A stretch of 64,000 nt of DNA from Paralvinella palmiformis (lineage: Eukaryota; Annelida; Polychaeta; Terebellida; Alvinellidae). Made by a program: the position numbers and the translations under genes. Shown piece after piece: positions 1-12,609 of this stretch. Positions within the stretch are counted from its first letter, which is position 1. Every line of letters begins with the position of its first letter. Where the stretch lies: assembly GCA_025642065.1 (NCBI GenBank), contig JAODUP010000563.1, forward strand, positions 310,001 through 374,000, read 5' to 3'. The notes under the pieces were generated by a model. It was not told the DNA's origin. It saw nothing but the letters and a program-made list of their open reading frames with translations, and did no database searches.

Positions 1-1266
1 GTGTGGGCGCGCGTGTATGTGCGCGCGTACATGTGCGCATAAGCTATGTAACTATAGGTAAATGCCGCGACCAGTGGCCAATCTGGAACGGTGTTTCTGT
101 GAACATCTGGTACGTGTTACGATACATCCCCTCCTATATAGAGGTCAGCAAAAACAACATGCCAGCGAAAGAAAGAGATAACCCATCACAGATATGACGC
201 TACAGCCATACACTAATGGGTATTACTACAGTACAAACCATAATAGTCGCCCAAAGCCAATTCCCACTGATATACGACTATCGATACCGTGAAACCTTTC
301 TATTCCGGCCATTAGTCCACTTGCCTATTGCGTCCCGATAATAATGACCCGATTAAACGAATTCCAGACCACTCTTCATCGACAGATTTACATCAGGATA
401 GCGATCGGAGTGGCCAGCTAGCTGGTATACGGGGACACAAATACCAGCAGCTACGTAAGGTTCAAGGTGCCATAAACACCCGCCAAACGCGGGTCACCTG
501 AATAAAAATTAACAGAAAATTTCTCCGTAATCAAACTTCGCAATCGACTTCTCACGACAAACACACTTATATAATATTTCTGACTCATCGAAAATAAACC
601 CGACCGACTAGAGCAAAAATGGCCAAACAATTTGTCGTCCTTTTTTCGGCAATGACGAATTCGATTTGAGTGCTGTTTATATCATTCATTCCCCAGATAA
701 TGTCACCAACAGGGGGTGCTGTTTATACCTGATAGATCTTCGGTGATGTTCGTTTTAGCCTGTTGCTGTTGGGTGTTGGTGGTAGGACTCACTGAGCCCG
801 GGGGTAGAGTCCTTTCGACGAGCATCTTTCAACGCTGTATCCACGGGAGGACGGAAGAACCCCCGTTGAAGGAAAAAGTGGCACCAGCTTCGCTAACCCA
901 CCGATCTTCAACTTCTGCGAATGACGTCACCTTCAAGAAATATCTCGGTGACGACGTACACAGTTCTCTCTTAGTGACAACACAGTCACTCAGTGACACA
1001 AACAAGACGGTCTCTCTCAGTGACAAAAACTGCAACAACACAGACCGCTCTCAGTGCCAACACACGGCCTCGAGAGTGAAAGCGACGGGCGGAACTCGAG
1101 TTGTTGCTGCTGTAATTCGGTAGTTCATACGTTGCGACTCATCGTAATATTTCAAGAGACGAAAGTTCATAAACATCCTCTACGCGGTCAGCGTGACGCC
1201 TCCTTCGGCCCGATGTCCGGGGTTCCACCCACGGAAACGTCCTAATATCCGCCGTATCATCCGTTG
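1..1266. other. No gene recognised; CpG-tolerant unique DNA
   Basis: No splice-bounded exon, RNA gene or repeat is recognisable here. A 135-codon open frame at 716-1123 (plus) has no resemblance I can name, is antisense to another open frame and encodes low-complexity Ser/Thr sequence, so I treat it as chance. The block sits just left of the promoter-like region at 1.3-1.95 kb. Confidence 0.5.
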
Positions 1267-1292
1267 CTCTCTCTCTCTCTCTCTCTCTCTCT
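1267..1292 (+). repeat. (CT)n microsatellite
   Basis: Uninterrupted CT dinucleotides, about 13 units. It lies at the left edge of the promoter-like block; on the minus strand this is a GA tract, a common element of animal promoters and 5' leaders. Confidence 0.95.
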
Positions 1293-1669
1293 GCCTGTAG
1301 CCGGCTAGTTGACCTCTCTCCTCGTTGAGTTTGTTTTAAGGGCGATCACTCACTTCCAAGCTAGCACGTCACAGTTAGTTAGCCAGCTAGCTCGGTGACT
1401 TCCTACGAGTCCGTCGCTCCGTGTTCGTGGGTTTGCGTGTCGGTCGGTTTTTCACTTAGAACCCGCATTGACAGCGATGACCATGGCGCCGCCGACCAAC
1501 TAACTAACTCTCTCTCCACTAACCCTCTCTCCGTACCTACGTAGCCAGCGGTATCTCGGCTCCTGCGCTTGTAGTGCTGCTGTTGCCGCGGCGCGCGCGA
1601 GTGTCCGTGTGTGTGTGCGCGCGCGTAATCGCCAGCTCTATACAGAGGTGTTCACCGGTTTCGTTGCTC

Positions 1670-1920
1670 AGGTAGGTAGGTAGCCGGGTCTACTGATCAA
1701 TCCATTGAGAGGTGGGTATGTATAAAGCCCGAGCCAGACACTGAGATAGCCGAAGTGGTGGTGACAGAACACACCACAGTCGTCGTCGTACTAGTCACAG
1801 CTCGGGCCTTCCCAATAAAATCCGCCCCTCTCCTCTTTCGCTCTTTTTAACCAATCCACCCCCCATCACGTCCAATAAAACAGTCAGCCTCCTCATCAAG
1901 CACTGCCATTGGCTGAGAGT
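1670..1920. promoter_or_regulatory. CCAAT-cluster and TATA-like promoter candidate
   Basis: Three CCAAT boxes on the plus strand (1812-1816, 1851-1855, 1872-1876) and one inverted copy (ATTGG, 1908-1912) fall within 101 bp. A TATAAAG word is at 1721-1727, and the surrounding 1.25-1.95 kb is GC-rich with many CpGs. If transcription runs on the minus strand, the CCAAT boxes lie 85-190 bp upstream of TTTATA, the usual arrangement, and start would be near 1,690 heading left out of the window. If it runs on the plus strand, the boxes would be downstream of TATA, which is unusual. The clustering is seen directly; promoter function is inferred. Confidence 0.4.
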
Positions 1921-2014
1921 GGCTTCTGTTAAGGATTAGCTTAGCCTGGCTAGCGAAGGATGACAAATAGCCAGTGAAGCGTGCAGGCACGCCAGTTGAC
2001 ATTGTCGCCACTAG

Positions 2015-2016
<2 letters not shown>

Positions 2017-2050
<34 letters not shown>

Positions 2051-2094
2051 GCTACTGTTGCTGCTGATGATGTTGCTGTTGCCAACCCCCCCCC

Positions 2095-2132
<38 letters not shown>
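2017..2132 (+). repeat. Compound (CT)n ... (CT)n(CA)n microsatellites
   Basis: CT at 2017-2045, then a run of ten C (2086-2095), CT to about 2109 and CA to about 2132. The 61-codon plus frame over this stretch is only microsatellite read-through. Confidence 0.95.
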
Positions 2133-2639
2133 ACACACACGGAGAGAGAGCATCTCTAAATGGCAACACTAAACCCAAAACAACTGTTGCGCCATTTGCT
2201 GACATTCCAAATTGCACTCATCCAGTCTCCATGGACCGCATCCGTCTGTCCGATCGTCAGTTCTGTGTGTGTGTTGTGTGTGTGTTGTGTGCCTAATTTG
2301 CATGTCACCTATGGTAATAAAGAATGAAGATCAGCAAGACACAATAGACACACCGACTCCAGTCTCAGCGGCAACCCGTAATTATCCCAACTAGCATAAT
2401 CCGAAAGACAAAAGCATTTAATTTGAAGTCGCTTATGCGAGACGCGGTCTATAGTGGCAGCGGTGCTGCAGTCATCTTAGATCCAATCAGAAGCTTAGTG
2501 TCCACTTAACTGTATCCGAACTCGGAAATCCGGCAAAGATTTGAATTTTTCGGTCGTGAATATTGATGTCAGTTGAAGAAAAAACGGCGAGATTATTTAT
2601 ATATGACAGTGATGACGGGTAGATAATCGGGGTGGGGTA

Positions 2640-2641
<2 letters not shown>

Positions 2642-2672
<31 letters not shown>

Positions 2673-2843
2673 CCATGGAAACTGAACAGATGGTGAGAGA
2701 TTAATCCATTACACGCCGACCCACGCGCGAGTGCGTGCGTGCATGTATATAGACATGGACAGATAAACCTGTGGCTTAAATCAGCCCGAGTACGACAATG
2801 GATAGCCTCATTAATAACACCACAAACTCCGAATTCCACCCCC

Positions 2844-2878
<35 letters not shown>
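2642..2878 (+). repeat. (AC)n and (AT)n microsatellites
   Basis: AC repeat at 2642-2670 and AT repeat at 2847-2878, the latter next to an 8-bp C run. Short minus-strand frames here (for example 2597-2839) read Cys/Val or Tyr/Ile dipeptides from the repeats. Confidence 0.95.
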
Positions 2879-2882
<4 letters not shown>

Positions 2883-3270
2883 ACATACAGATTGTAGATC
2901 CAAACGACCCCCCCCCCCATATCATAGCACCCGATAACTGAAACCGGTATAAAGTTGGAGCACGTCAATAACACTATACTGACATAGCTTAATCTAAATT
3001 TATTATTGTTATTATAATCTATTACGAGCCGTCCATCTGTTGTTCTCAAGCCAGTGTTATTGCCAGCTATTTGGGTATCATTTTCACAAAACCGAATAAA
3101 ATTTGCTAATCATCAATTATTAATACCTATATTAAACTTCGATTGCATCAAATTGTGCGTGTGTGTTCGCGCGCGTGCGAGATTGTGTGTGTGTGTGTGA
3201 TAACAAGAGATTATAAACATTACTGTAGAATGTTATATAACATTTTAGGCACGACATTAATCATTCTGAA

Positions 3271-3555
3271 ATGGTAAATGATGTCCAACAGGTGAGAGTA
3301 GTAAGTGAGAAGGTGACATTTGTTTGTGAGAAGATGCTACAGAATGATGATGTTGTCAGTGACGATGAAGATGACGATGATCACGATGATGGTAACGGTG
3401 ACAGTAGCGGTGGTGATGACCCAGACAAGCTGTTAGACTCATCAAGTCAACATGTTTACCTGGCCAGCTGTTACCTGGAGTTATATAGATCAGAGGCTAG
3501 GCTGAAACATCCACAACTTGGCAGACCCCTGGCCTCCAATCCGAGTAGATCAGGG
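3271..3555 (+). other. Acidic open frame before microsatellites, coding status doubtful
   Basis: The frame starts at ATG 3271 and reads about 95 residues with an Asp/Glu-rich run (about residues 30-45) before collapsing into His-Thr dipeptides from the CA repeat at 3565. The acidic run is mostly encoded by GAT/GAC repeats, so it may be a degenerate trinucleotide repeat. No splice acceptor or family match is visible. I do not call it a gene. Confidence 0.15.
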
Positions 3556-3564
3556 CGACACACA

Positions 3565-3602
<38 letters not shown>

Positions 3603-3700
3603 CATACATACATCCATAATACATACATACATACATACATACAAACACACGCTCGCGAGTGCGCGCACGCACGCAGACCAGATGTCATACTTCACACAAC

Positions 3701-3737
<37 letters not shown>
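3565..3737 (+). repeat. (CA)n, (TACA)n and (AT)n microsatellite cluster
   Basis: CA at 3565-3596, TACA tetranucleotide repeat at about 3598-3642 and AT at 3704-3737. Long open frames on both strands here are artefacts of the repeats. Confidence 0.95.
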
Positions 3738-3739
<2 letters not shown>

Positions 3740-6285
3740 TAACCATAAAATGATAATCTCGACTAATCATTAATTAATACACAGGCAACTTATACACCCT
3801 TATAAGCCCACAGTCTGCAGTATTTTGTTTTCAATAAGATTATTTAAAAAAAAATCACTATCAAAAAGCCAAAAATGCTCAAAAATTAATCCAATTTCTA
3901 TTATGACAAAGAAACTCGGTAAACAACCAAAGGATAATGGACCACTAACAAAACAATTCGTCCAGATTACCGTATGAACGTCAATATTTAAATTATGCAC
4001 ACAACCACCGACCCGATTTGTGGTTAATTAGCAATCTACATATGATGGCATTTCGGTCAGACACCGTTGTCTGGCGACAGTTGTCAGTTGTCCAACAACA
4101 GAATTCTATCGGATTAAACAATGGCCGACACTTGTTGGCGTGGTCAGCTTTTTGCAGTTAGTTAAACGAGGAGCAATTATTAAAAGCCATCCATCCAGCT
4201 GACAACAGAAGTGGAACAAAAACAATATCGTGTCGGCCTTTCTCACAGCATCGGACGAAATAACTTTACGTTCAAGAGAAAAACTGACACCGCTCTGCGT
4301 GTGCATTTCTGTTATTTCCATAAGGTCATGGACAAAACGGTTAAAACGGTGCGCTAAGTGACTTTTGGGGCAAAAAAAACAGAACTTGATGAAATTACCC
4401 TCGTTGCCAACGTTTTTTTCCCATCTTGCATATCAATTTATTTCAAACAATGACGAAATATGTAATAAATTGCCAGCACAGCCTAGTCAATTGGAAATAA
4501 ATTGTTTTAATAACCTACTTTCTCAACAATCGGAAAGAAATTGTTTTTATTAATCAACTTTCTCAAACATCGAGATAAATATTAAGATGTTCTCTCGGAA
4601 ACCATAAGCGAGAAAACCTATTTTTTAACTCAGAAAGGCTTGTGTTGACACATAGATATAACAAAAAAACATGGCTTCCCTATATGGTGTGGCTAAACAA
4701 CGTGTGATAATTAACCTAAAACAAACAAAAAACATCTAAATCACCCAGCGAAGGTATTACCGTAAAACGGGACACAACACAGGTCAACACTAACGCCACG
4801 CGACGACAACAATCACAACAACAACAACATCAATCATGACAACAAAATCACACAAACAGCATGTCAACAGCGAGGCATGTCAACAACCGAAACAGCTAGA
4901 ACAGTAGAATCGCAACTATGCCGACATCATATCAACGACATGCTAACAAGAATATAACAGCAAAACTTTAATGCTAACTGTGATGTAACTTTACTGTCCT
5001 AGGAACTTTACATCTTGTACACTCCCGCGCAATTTAAACTCCCCAGGTGGATAAGTTTTTCGGGCTGGTATCTTTAGTTAAGACACTGTCCACTTTAATC
5101 CATCTCAACCAATTTAGGGCCCTATGTAAAGGTATACAGACACGCGCGATCATCAAATTCATATCTTTAACATCATGAGAAACATACCATTTCAATAAAT
5201 AAAAAAATGGGGGGGGGGAGTTTAGTAAGTAAGCCATCTACTTGAACCGGGTACTCATCTATAGGTAAAAGAATGGTCAACAAGGACTGTGAGTACTCAG
5301 ACCTAGGACCTTTACCATTTTAATCGGCCACTGAAGCTAGCAGGCCAGCAGACCACCATAACATCAGCTTCGTGCATAACAACAACGACAGAGACACGCA
5401 GTTCTGGCTTAAATGAGAAACATAGCCGACATCTCTCCACTTCACCCACCCACCCCGGTACCATTCCCACGAAAGCATCCTTGTCATGCGGCAGAAACAT
5501 GAACAGAAATCTGAAGTATATTGAATTAATTAAAAATTTATAATTATCTACATACACATCCGTATAATGACGAAAAATGTGTTACGGCAAAGTCAACCAT
5601 CTTGGCATTTGTAAAACTGTCGAAAGTTACAAAACTTAAATACATTATATGTAAATAGAATGTCGAGAATGGGAGAGTGAAAACTGTAGAGACGCACACA
5701 CAATACTTGATGTTGGGAAATTAATGTTAGCTTTGGCCTTCTGGGGGGATCGGCGGGGGGCTGCTCCTTTGTATGCGTATGTAGGACAGGTTGTTAGAAT
5801 TATGTTACGGAAATGCACTGGCACAGAGAAAAAGAAATCGTGCTTACAGCATCTCAGCAAATCATCGCAGATTGAATATGGAAGAGTAATTCTTCATGCC
5901 AAAATAGGCAGTGCGTATATCTGAGCGAGCGAGTGTATGTGTGTGTCAACATGGATGCAAGTGTGGTTTCCCTATCCCATTACTTAACAGATAACTTGGA
6001 CCCCGCTGGGACAGCTGTGCCTGGGAAGAAGAGAAATTAGGGATGTAGCCATACCAACATCTCAGCTTGTCTTCCCCATACGCGCGCGCGCGTGTGTGTC
6101 TATACCTATATAATAGGTCTTTAAACAGAGGGACAGTCACACAATAATTATAGTCCAGTGACAGAAGTTTTTACTAATGTCTCTTGTCTCAGTTAATATC
6201 TTGCTTTTGATTACAAGTGTCCCTTTCTCACTCAGTATACACACACTCACATAGAAAGCCACCGGGCTTAGTCAAGGAAACTGCG
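3740..6285. other. No gene recognised
   Basis: AT-rich and unique-looking DNA with frequent stops on both strands. A run of ten G lies at about 5,209-5,218 and a short CG-alternating tract near 6,080. No exon or RNA gene is supported. Confidence 0.5.
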
Positions 6286-6289
6286 TCCA

Positions 6290-6600
6290 GCCTGATGCGG
6301 AACAAAAGCGCGGATCGGCCGAAATCAAACGATCTCGCTCTGAACTGGCCGGACCAGCTTTCATCTCGTTTCCCAGCCTGGGCAAGCTAATTTGCATACT
6401 GAGCTGCCATTTATGGTAATTATTTCACCAATTAAAGATGATTATAAACGGCGATAATTTTCTCAGCATCTCCGTCGTAAAGAGCCGAGACCGGCCCCGA
6501 GCGGCCGCCGTTAACCCCCCCCCCCACCACGTGACTATACGTTTGTTTGGCAAAAAGCTGATCACGGAATGACACTTGGTCGTGGCCCTGGGCCATGAGC
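6290..6600. promoter_or_regulatory. Candidate cis-regulatory block (octamer, homeodomain and E-box words)
   Basis: This GC-richer island contains TAATTTGCATAC (POU octamer-like, about 6,390), GGTAATTATT and CAATTAAAG (homeodomain cores, about 6,415-6,435), GATTATAAACGG, and a CACGTG E-box near 6,529 after an 11-bp C run. No frame is open across it. Motif density and the composition step suggest a conserved enhancer; conservation cannot be tested from one sequence. Confidence 0.35.
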
Positions 6601-6605
6601 TAACT

Positions 6606-6633
6606 CACACACACACACACACACACACACACA
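6606..6633 (+). repeat. (AC)n microsatellite
   Basis: About 14 AC units without interruption. Confidence 0.95.
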
Positions 6634-7844
6634 TGGTCCGTGTGTATGTGTGTGACTAAAACAATTGTTAGCATTTGAATACATTAATCATCCGTCCATC
6701 ACGAACGTACACACATTGTACGGAGAAAAAAAAACAGGCACACATAGTCGGTGTCAGAAATAATATGCGTCAGTGTCTTACCAGTGAATAACATTACAGT
6801 ATCAGAGAGAAGGGAAAACATAAATACAATAGCTATACATCCTTTTTAATTGAAAATAAACCAGCGTATATAAATTTACGACTGTCTTAAACACATTGTC
6901 AAAAACAGCTAAACAAGTAGCAATGTTTGTAGGCACGTTTTCTGCTTGCATTTCAACCGATCGAAGTTTGTCATGCTTAACTCCTTTTATTTCGCGGCCA
7001 AGGCATCCCATGCACACCTTTCTGCTGCTGATTAGCCGCAAGGTGTATGATTACCATTCGTTTGCGCAAGCGCGAAACCCCAGATACCAGGCATAGCATT
7101 ATTATCCAAATATTGGAGATCTAGCGTTAAGCCATCTGATATTTCAGTGGAAAATTACGTCATCTTTCACGTGGAAGCAGAAGTCTGCTGAAGCAGTTAG
7201 GAAAGGGAAGCGCAATTAGCACCAGTCATTGAAATCAATATACATCACGTAATATATAATCAAACAAGAGGTAATTATGACGGTGATAATGATGATATTT
7301 ATTATTATTATTATTATTGCTATTGTTGGGAACATTTAGTTTCCCACAATAATCCATCGTATTATTCATAGTTTTGTTTTAAATTTATTAGTCTATTTAG
7401 TATACAACTATTTTTGGGGGGGAACTTTAGAATGCGCCAACCGTACCCGCTCCACAGAGGAACACACAAAATTAAATAAAGATATGAACCATACGATCAA
7501 TGAGACATTGTATATCTCCATATGAAACGTCGCTCCGATCTTAATGTTATGTCCCCTGATGAATCGACCACGTATTATAATAATCACGATACTACCCTAT
7601 ATCCTGGTAGTGTATTTTCACACATCCGACAGCCTAACGTTGTTTATGCTACCAGTTTTATTGGCTTACGTAACAAGTGGGTTTAAACTTTAAATCCCCC
7701 CCCTCCACCCAACTAGTTTTACGCCGCTTCAAAATGCAACAGCATCGACAACGTCAAAGGCCGAAGGAAGCCGAGTTCAAATCGGCCAAAGTCGGCGACG
7801 ATCAGACGAAAAAACCTGGACTGTAGGTGGGTCAGGCGGTGGAG

Positions 7845-7849
<5 letters not shown>

Positions 7850-7879
<30 letters not shown>
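7850..7879 (+). repeat. (AG)n microsatellite
   Basis: About 15 AG units immediately left of the GC-rich block with GGATTA words. Confidence 0.95.
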
Positions 7880-7881
<2 letters not shown>

Positions 7882-7984
7882 TAACCTCGCTTCCCACATA
7901 CAAAGATACAAAGTGTAAGGCCAGAAGACCATTGTTGTTGACTGGCGAGGCCGCGCCGTGATGAATAAATAGCGGGCCGCGGCA

Positions 7985-8980
7985 AAGATCTTAATCCCTC
8001 TTTTCTTTTTAGTAGCCCGCGGCCGAATCCCATAATTACAGTTCCCAGGTCCCCCACACTGCCGCTGACGATAGCGCACCATCCCCCCACCGCCGCTGAA
8101 ATACGCCAGTAAATCTCGGGGCATCATAGAAAAAAGAGGATTGTCAGCGAGAGAGCGGGGATTACGGCTGGCGAGTGAAGAGCCCGGATAATCCCTCGCT
8201 TCCTGGATTCTCCAGTCGTCAGGTAGCATTTCTCTTTCTCTTGGCCGACCACCCCCGGGATGACCCTGGGCCGACGATTCAAAAGTTGCCGCTCAATATG
8301 GGGCGGGCGTCAGTCAACTGGCCCAGGTCGCTGAGCCCGTACGGCGGTGACATGGCACAACATCGGGAATGGGGGGGGGGATTGATGGCGGTGAGTCGGA
8401 AATGACAGGGGAGAGGGATGGAGAGAGGGTCGCGGTGGGGAGGGGGGGTGGTGAAGGAGAAACCCAGCCCTAGTCTGGGGCTAATCTGGCGTCGAAGGAG
8501 AGGGCTATAGGCCTAATGCAAGACGGGGCTAAGCCGGTGGGGATTAGGCGAGGCGAAGGCTGGCCAAGCCAAACGGCTCTTCGGGCTAAAAACCTTATTG
8601 GCTCGCCCGGTGGGCCTCGGCCTATCGGGCGACGGTAATGCTCCGTGCCCGGATTATGGGGGCTCTGCCCGGAGTGTGGATAAAACGTGAGCCCGGCTTC
8701 TGATGGCAACATCGACGCTAATCCCATAGAAATCGGTTACCTAACATCGGCCCCGACAGATATAACTGTTGTCATCAGGGCGAAGTCTTGCTGTCAGACA
8801 GCGAACAGAGGGGGGGGGGGAGGGATTATCATTATATCTCGATGGCCCAGTCGCGAAGGAGTGCTGGACTAAAGACGGACAGGGTCCCCTGTTCGACTCC
8901 CTGATGATCCTGACACGTGCTCCCTATAGTAGATTCGGAAATAAATGCGAGTATCCGGTTGGACGGCGGCGGATTACTGT
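7985..8980. promoter_or_regulatory. GC-rich block with eight K50-homeodomain core sites
   Basis: GGATTA or its complement TAATCC occurs at 7992, 8159, 8189, 8541, 8651, 8719, 8823 and 8971. A random 1-kb stretch should have about 0.5. GGATTA/TAATCC is the established core for K50 homeodomains (Otx, Gsc, Pitx, Bicoid). The block is also GC- and CpG-rich compared with DNA on either side and has 10-11 bp G runs at 8,371 and 8,810. Open frames here are antisense pairs with no family resemblance. An enhancer role is inferred. Confidence 0.4.
8838..8915 (+). repeat. tRNA-like SINE head (single, diverged)
   Basis: An A-box-like TGGCCCAGTCGCGAAGGAG stretch is followed about 35 bp later by a B-box-like TGTTCGACTCC. 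The order and spacing are those of an RNA polymerase III tRNA-type promoter. No clear tail or target duplication is visible. It could be an old SINE or a decayed tRNA gene. Confidence 0.35.
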
Positions 8981-9183
8981 ACATGATGCTCCTATAATTG
9001 CCAGATAATTACGGTATGCTCCTCTTGGAATTGTCCGCGCCGTAGTCCTATTCCCGTCCTGAACGAGGGAAGGGGTTAAATTTTTCGTAATTCATAAAAT
9101 TAGAAGGAATTTTTTTTAGATTTAGACTATAAAATTGGAACTTCTTTCTTTAAATTACATTAACATCATGAGACTCTCTTTCC

Positions 9184-9190
<7 letters not shown>

Positions 9191-9240
<50 letters not shown>
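9191..9240 (+). repeat. (CT)n microsatellite, 50 bp
   Basis: Uninterrupted CT. The 76-codon plus frame across it owes its length to Leu-Ser repeats. Confidence 0.97.
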
Positions 9241-9244
<4 letters not shown>

Positions 9245-12175
9245 TCTGATCACGTGGTCAGATATTAGTAGTTGGTTTACACTCTCCAGGGTGATCGTGA
9301 CTGGACATAAAGTACGGCTCAGTAAAACCGAACGGCAAACTATAGCAGCGTTTAGCTCGAAGTGATTGTTTCAGACTTATTAAAACCAGGAATAAATAAA
9401 AAATAGTCAAATATTATAATATGTCTGAAGGATGCTTCTTCGTTTACTTCAGTTCATTATATTCGGAGATCGCTTGATCCATTTAGACAAACGTGTAGAC
9501 AAAAGTGGCTGTCAAATGACTAAAACATTTTAAATGTCGGATGATCACAGACCAGAAAAACAACCAACAACAAAAACAACCAACAAATTAACATGCTCGA
9601 CAATTGTAAAACCACAATATAAAATATCTAAGCTTTATAAGCTATATAACTAACAATACATTACCACACATTACCATATATAAGTGATCATACTTTGTTA
9701 AACTTATATAACAGAGAAAAGGAGAAAAGGGAGTTAAAATGAACAACCTCCAGGTGAAGTTTCGGTTGTCCCTATCGCTTTAACACAACTCATATTTGAA
9801 TAACGACAAGATAACTTCCGGGCCTTCTAGTAATCATCTATAGTTATATAGTGTATACAGGACAGAGTGAGTGAGTGAGCGAGTGAGGGGATTAATGTAG
9901 AGAAGCCAATACGGTAGAATGGTGTCATCTTTTGTTACAGGCTAAAATATAAGCTGGTCAACACTTAGACCAATCAGGTCAGACGTTTAATCAGGTCGTA
10001 ACAGGAATGCCACTTGACTGACACAATTACATCATTTTTATTAGGTCGTATTCCGATCATCATCATCATCGTCGTCGTCGTCTAAAGCATTTTCCCATGA
10101 CTTTTACAATAATTCATATATCTAGAGAATTTCAATGCTGACAATCCACATTCCGACCAATTACATCCAGTTATTCAAGACTTGCTCAAATTATTGTGAT
10201 CACCAAACATTTCTTGTTCGACTACATATATTGGGACCAGTATGATCATCAATATCCCAACAGCAAAGTACACATACATTGCGACAGGTTTCTTTAAATC
10301 ACAATTACTTTTCAGTGAGATTTCAAAGTCCTAGATACAGATGATCGTGCCTTTTAATTCTAGGAAACGTAAATCATTAGTCATAGTTTTGAAACACAAC
10401 AGAACAACTTAAATGTCTATATTATATATGTATGAATATATAACGTGTGGATAAGCCAAAGAGCAACTAGGTCGCTGTAGGATTGCCACAAACGTCGCCC
10501 CAGCTTACCAAACCAAGGAATGCATCTGGCTATTGACACTAAAACCATGTGTAGATGTTGATTCGTTGCATGAATTTAATTTTAAAAACTAGGCTGCGAA
10601 TACCAAAAACTGGTCATGGTTTTATTTTTATTTTCTGTTAGCAAATAGACTGGCTGGCTAATCCTTGCCACACATTGTTCTTTAATAACCCAGTAACAAC
10701 TGTCACAACATCCCTTCTATGTATGAAATAGAACAAATTATGAGAATATAATATACATATATAATTATAATAGCAACATATGTTACAGTGTACCAAATTG
10801 TCACCATTAACACATACAAACTCTTCGGCTGACCACGGTATGCCATGAAATGCTCATACCTAAATAGCAAATAAGCTTTGAAGGTAACGTGCTCCCAACA
10901 AGGAAGAGATGGCGTTTAACTCCCTGATTCAAATATGTATACGTAGGATTACTTTATGGTCTACCATGGACGATTTAGTTATAGATGAACATCTAGTGAG
11001 TGGATGATTCAGCGAGTGGGTTGCTCAGCTTTGCCATTGGTCACGCCTGAAATATTTGGCTAAGAATCTCACTTCATCCAGAAATGAGATGGTGAGATGA
11101 CCCCCCCCCCCCTGATAGTATGAGATCACTTACTGTGGATCACGCGCCTGTGATGGTAGTACGAAACTACAAGCTGGTGTTCAAATGTACACACCCAGAT
11201 GGGTAAAGTGTAAGTGTCAGGTATTTATCAAATAATGACGTCCTTAGATCATTGATGCAAGAATAGGGAGATAAAAACTAAGATTGAGATAAATGCGCCA
11301 TTTCCACATTCTGGCCGCTGAATTAAATTCTAATCCATTTATTGATGATGATTATGATGGCGATGAAGCAAATGAAACAGAATGAAGTGCAATCAGCCGC
11401 CTACAAATTAACTATTACTATGGCGACAAAAACTAGAAAACGCATTTTCCAGAAATTATTTGTGCACGGGATAAACGTTATACGCGGGATTCCACACAAA
11501 GGACATCAGTATATACGTGTTCATTGAGCTCGTTAGCGGCTAGCTTCCAGAAAGAAACACCTATCGTTCAGTCAAATTAACAATATTATCCTAGACATCC
11601 TGGATGTCTCCACGGATTAGCAGCACCTAACAGACATCCTACCTGGCTATGAATCGATGTTAACGAAGCCGACCAGGTGTCGCCTGACGCAACACGCCGT
11701 CCGATAATTCCGTTAATAAACACACTGAAATTCTGGCAAACGTCTTACTGAAATTTCAAATAAATGGCTGAGATATTGTTGGCCTTTAATCCACGTTTTT
11801 CCACACAGGTAGCACTGGGTACTAAAGTGGGTATCTGTCGCATAACAGCAACGACGACTGAATTCGCGTGGTTACTCAAGACCTGGGTACAATAACAAAC
11901 ACATCTTTAGCAAAACCACCAGTTTTCTACTCAACTAAGACCTATTTTATAGAGAACAATTTTTTACTAGCATGACATGGCAGTCTGACATCTCACTGGA
12001 GTATAACCCGAACAGAGGGGGGGGGGGATAGAAACCTGACCCCATAATATAAAAGGGGCAGCATAGGGTAAGAAATGATGATTGAGGGGGTGTTGAATAT
12101 TTGGAAATCAACTACATTTATAAATAAAAAATGACACACGGAGTAAAATATAACACAAGTGATGGCTGACGAGAA
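9245..12175. other. No gene recognised; AT-richer DNA
   Basis: Stops are frequent in all frames. Small items are a GTGA tetranucleotide run near 9,868-9,886, a CATCATCATCGTCGTCGTC run near 10,059, a 12-bp C run at 11,101-11,112 and an 11-bp G run at 12,017-12,027. Scattered single GGATTA words occur (for example near 9,888 and 11,615). Confidence 0.5.
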
Positions 12176-12180
12176 AGAGA

Positions 12181-12260
12181 GGGATTAGCTGTTGGGGATT
12201 AGCCATCTGGGATTAGCCGGTGAGGATTAGCCAGGGAGATCCCTCTTTATATAATCCACG
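12181..12260 (+). repeat. 14-bp-period array of GGGATTAGCC units
   Basis: GGATTA starts at 12182, 12196, 12210 and 12224, an exact 14-bp period, in units of consensus GGGATTAGCCNNTG. An inverted TAATCC follows at 12252, 28 bp (two periods) after the last unit. It is a tiny minisatellite, and each unit carries a K50 homeodomain core. Four or five phased sites would be a strong binding platform if functional; function is inferred. Confidence 0.7.
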
Positions 12261-12499
12261 CCTGCGTCCCGACGACGGCTCGTAATCACCAAAATGTGTC
12301 GACTGTCGGGTAATCTTGTAGCGGTTTAAGTACAAGAATGATGTGACAAAGCTGCACGAGATGGAGTAATGTTTTTAAAGATTAGTTTTAATCAATAAGT
12401 CCTCATCCACACCTGCTCCACCAGATGTCCGATTATATCACGACCCATTATAATATGGATGGAGAGGAAAGAGAAACTTATAAATAATTTTCATTATAC

Positions 12500-12603
<104 letters not shown>

Positions 12604-12609
12604 AGAGGT

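Noticed and set aside
716..1123. 135-codon plus-strand open frame
   Set aside because: No domain, no splice context, antisense frame also open; length is explained by local GC content.
7777..8229. 150-codon minus frame
   Set aside because: Runs through an AG microsatellite (Leu-Ser repeats) and GC-rich DNA with alternative open frames; no family resemblance.
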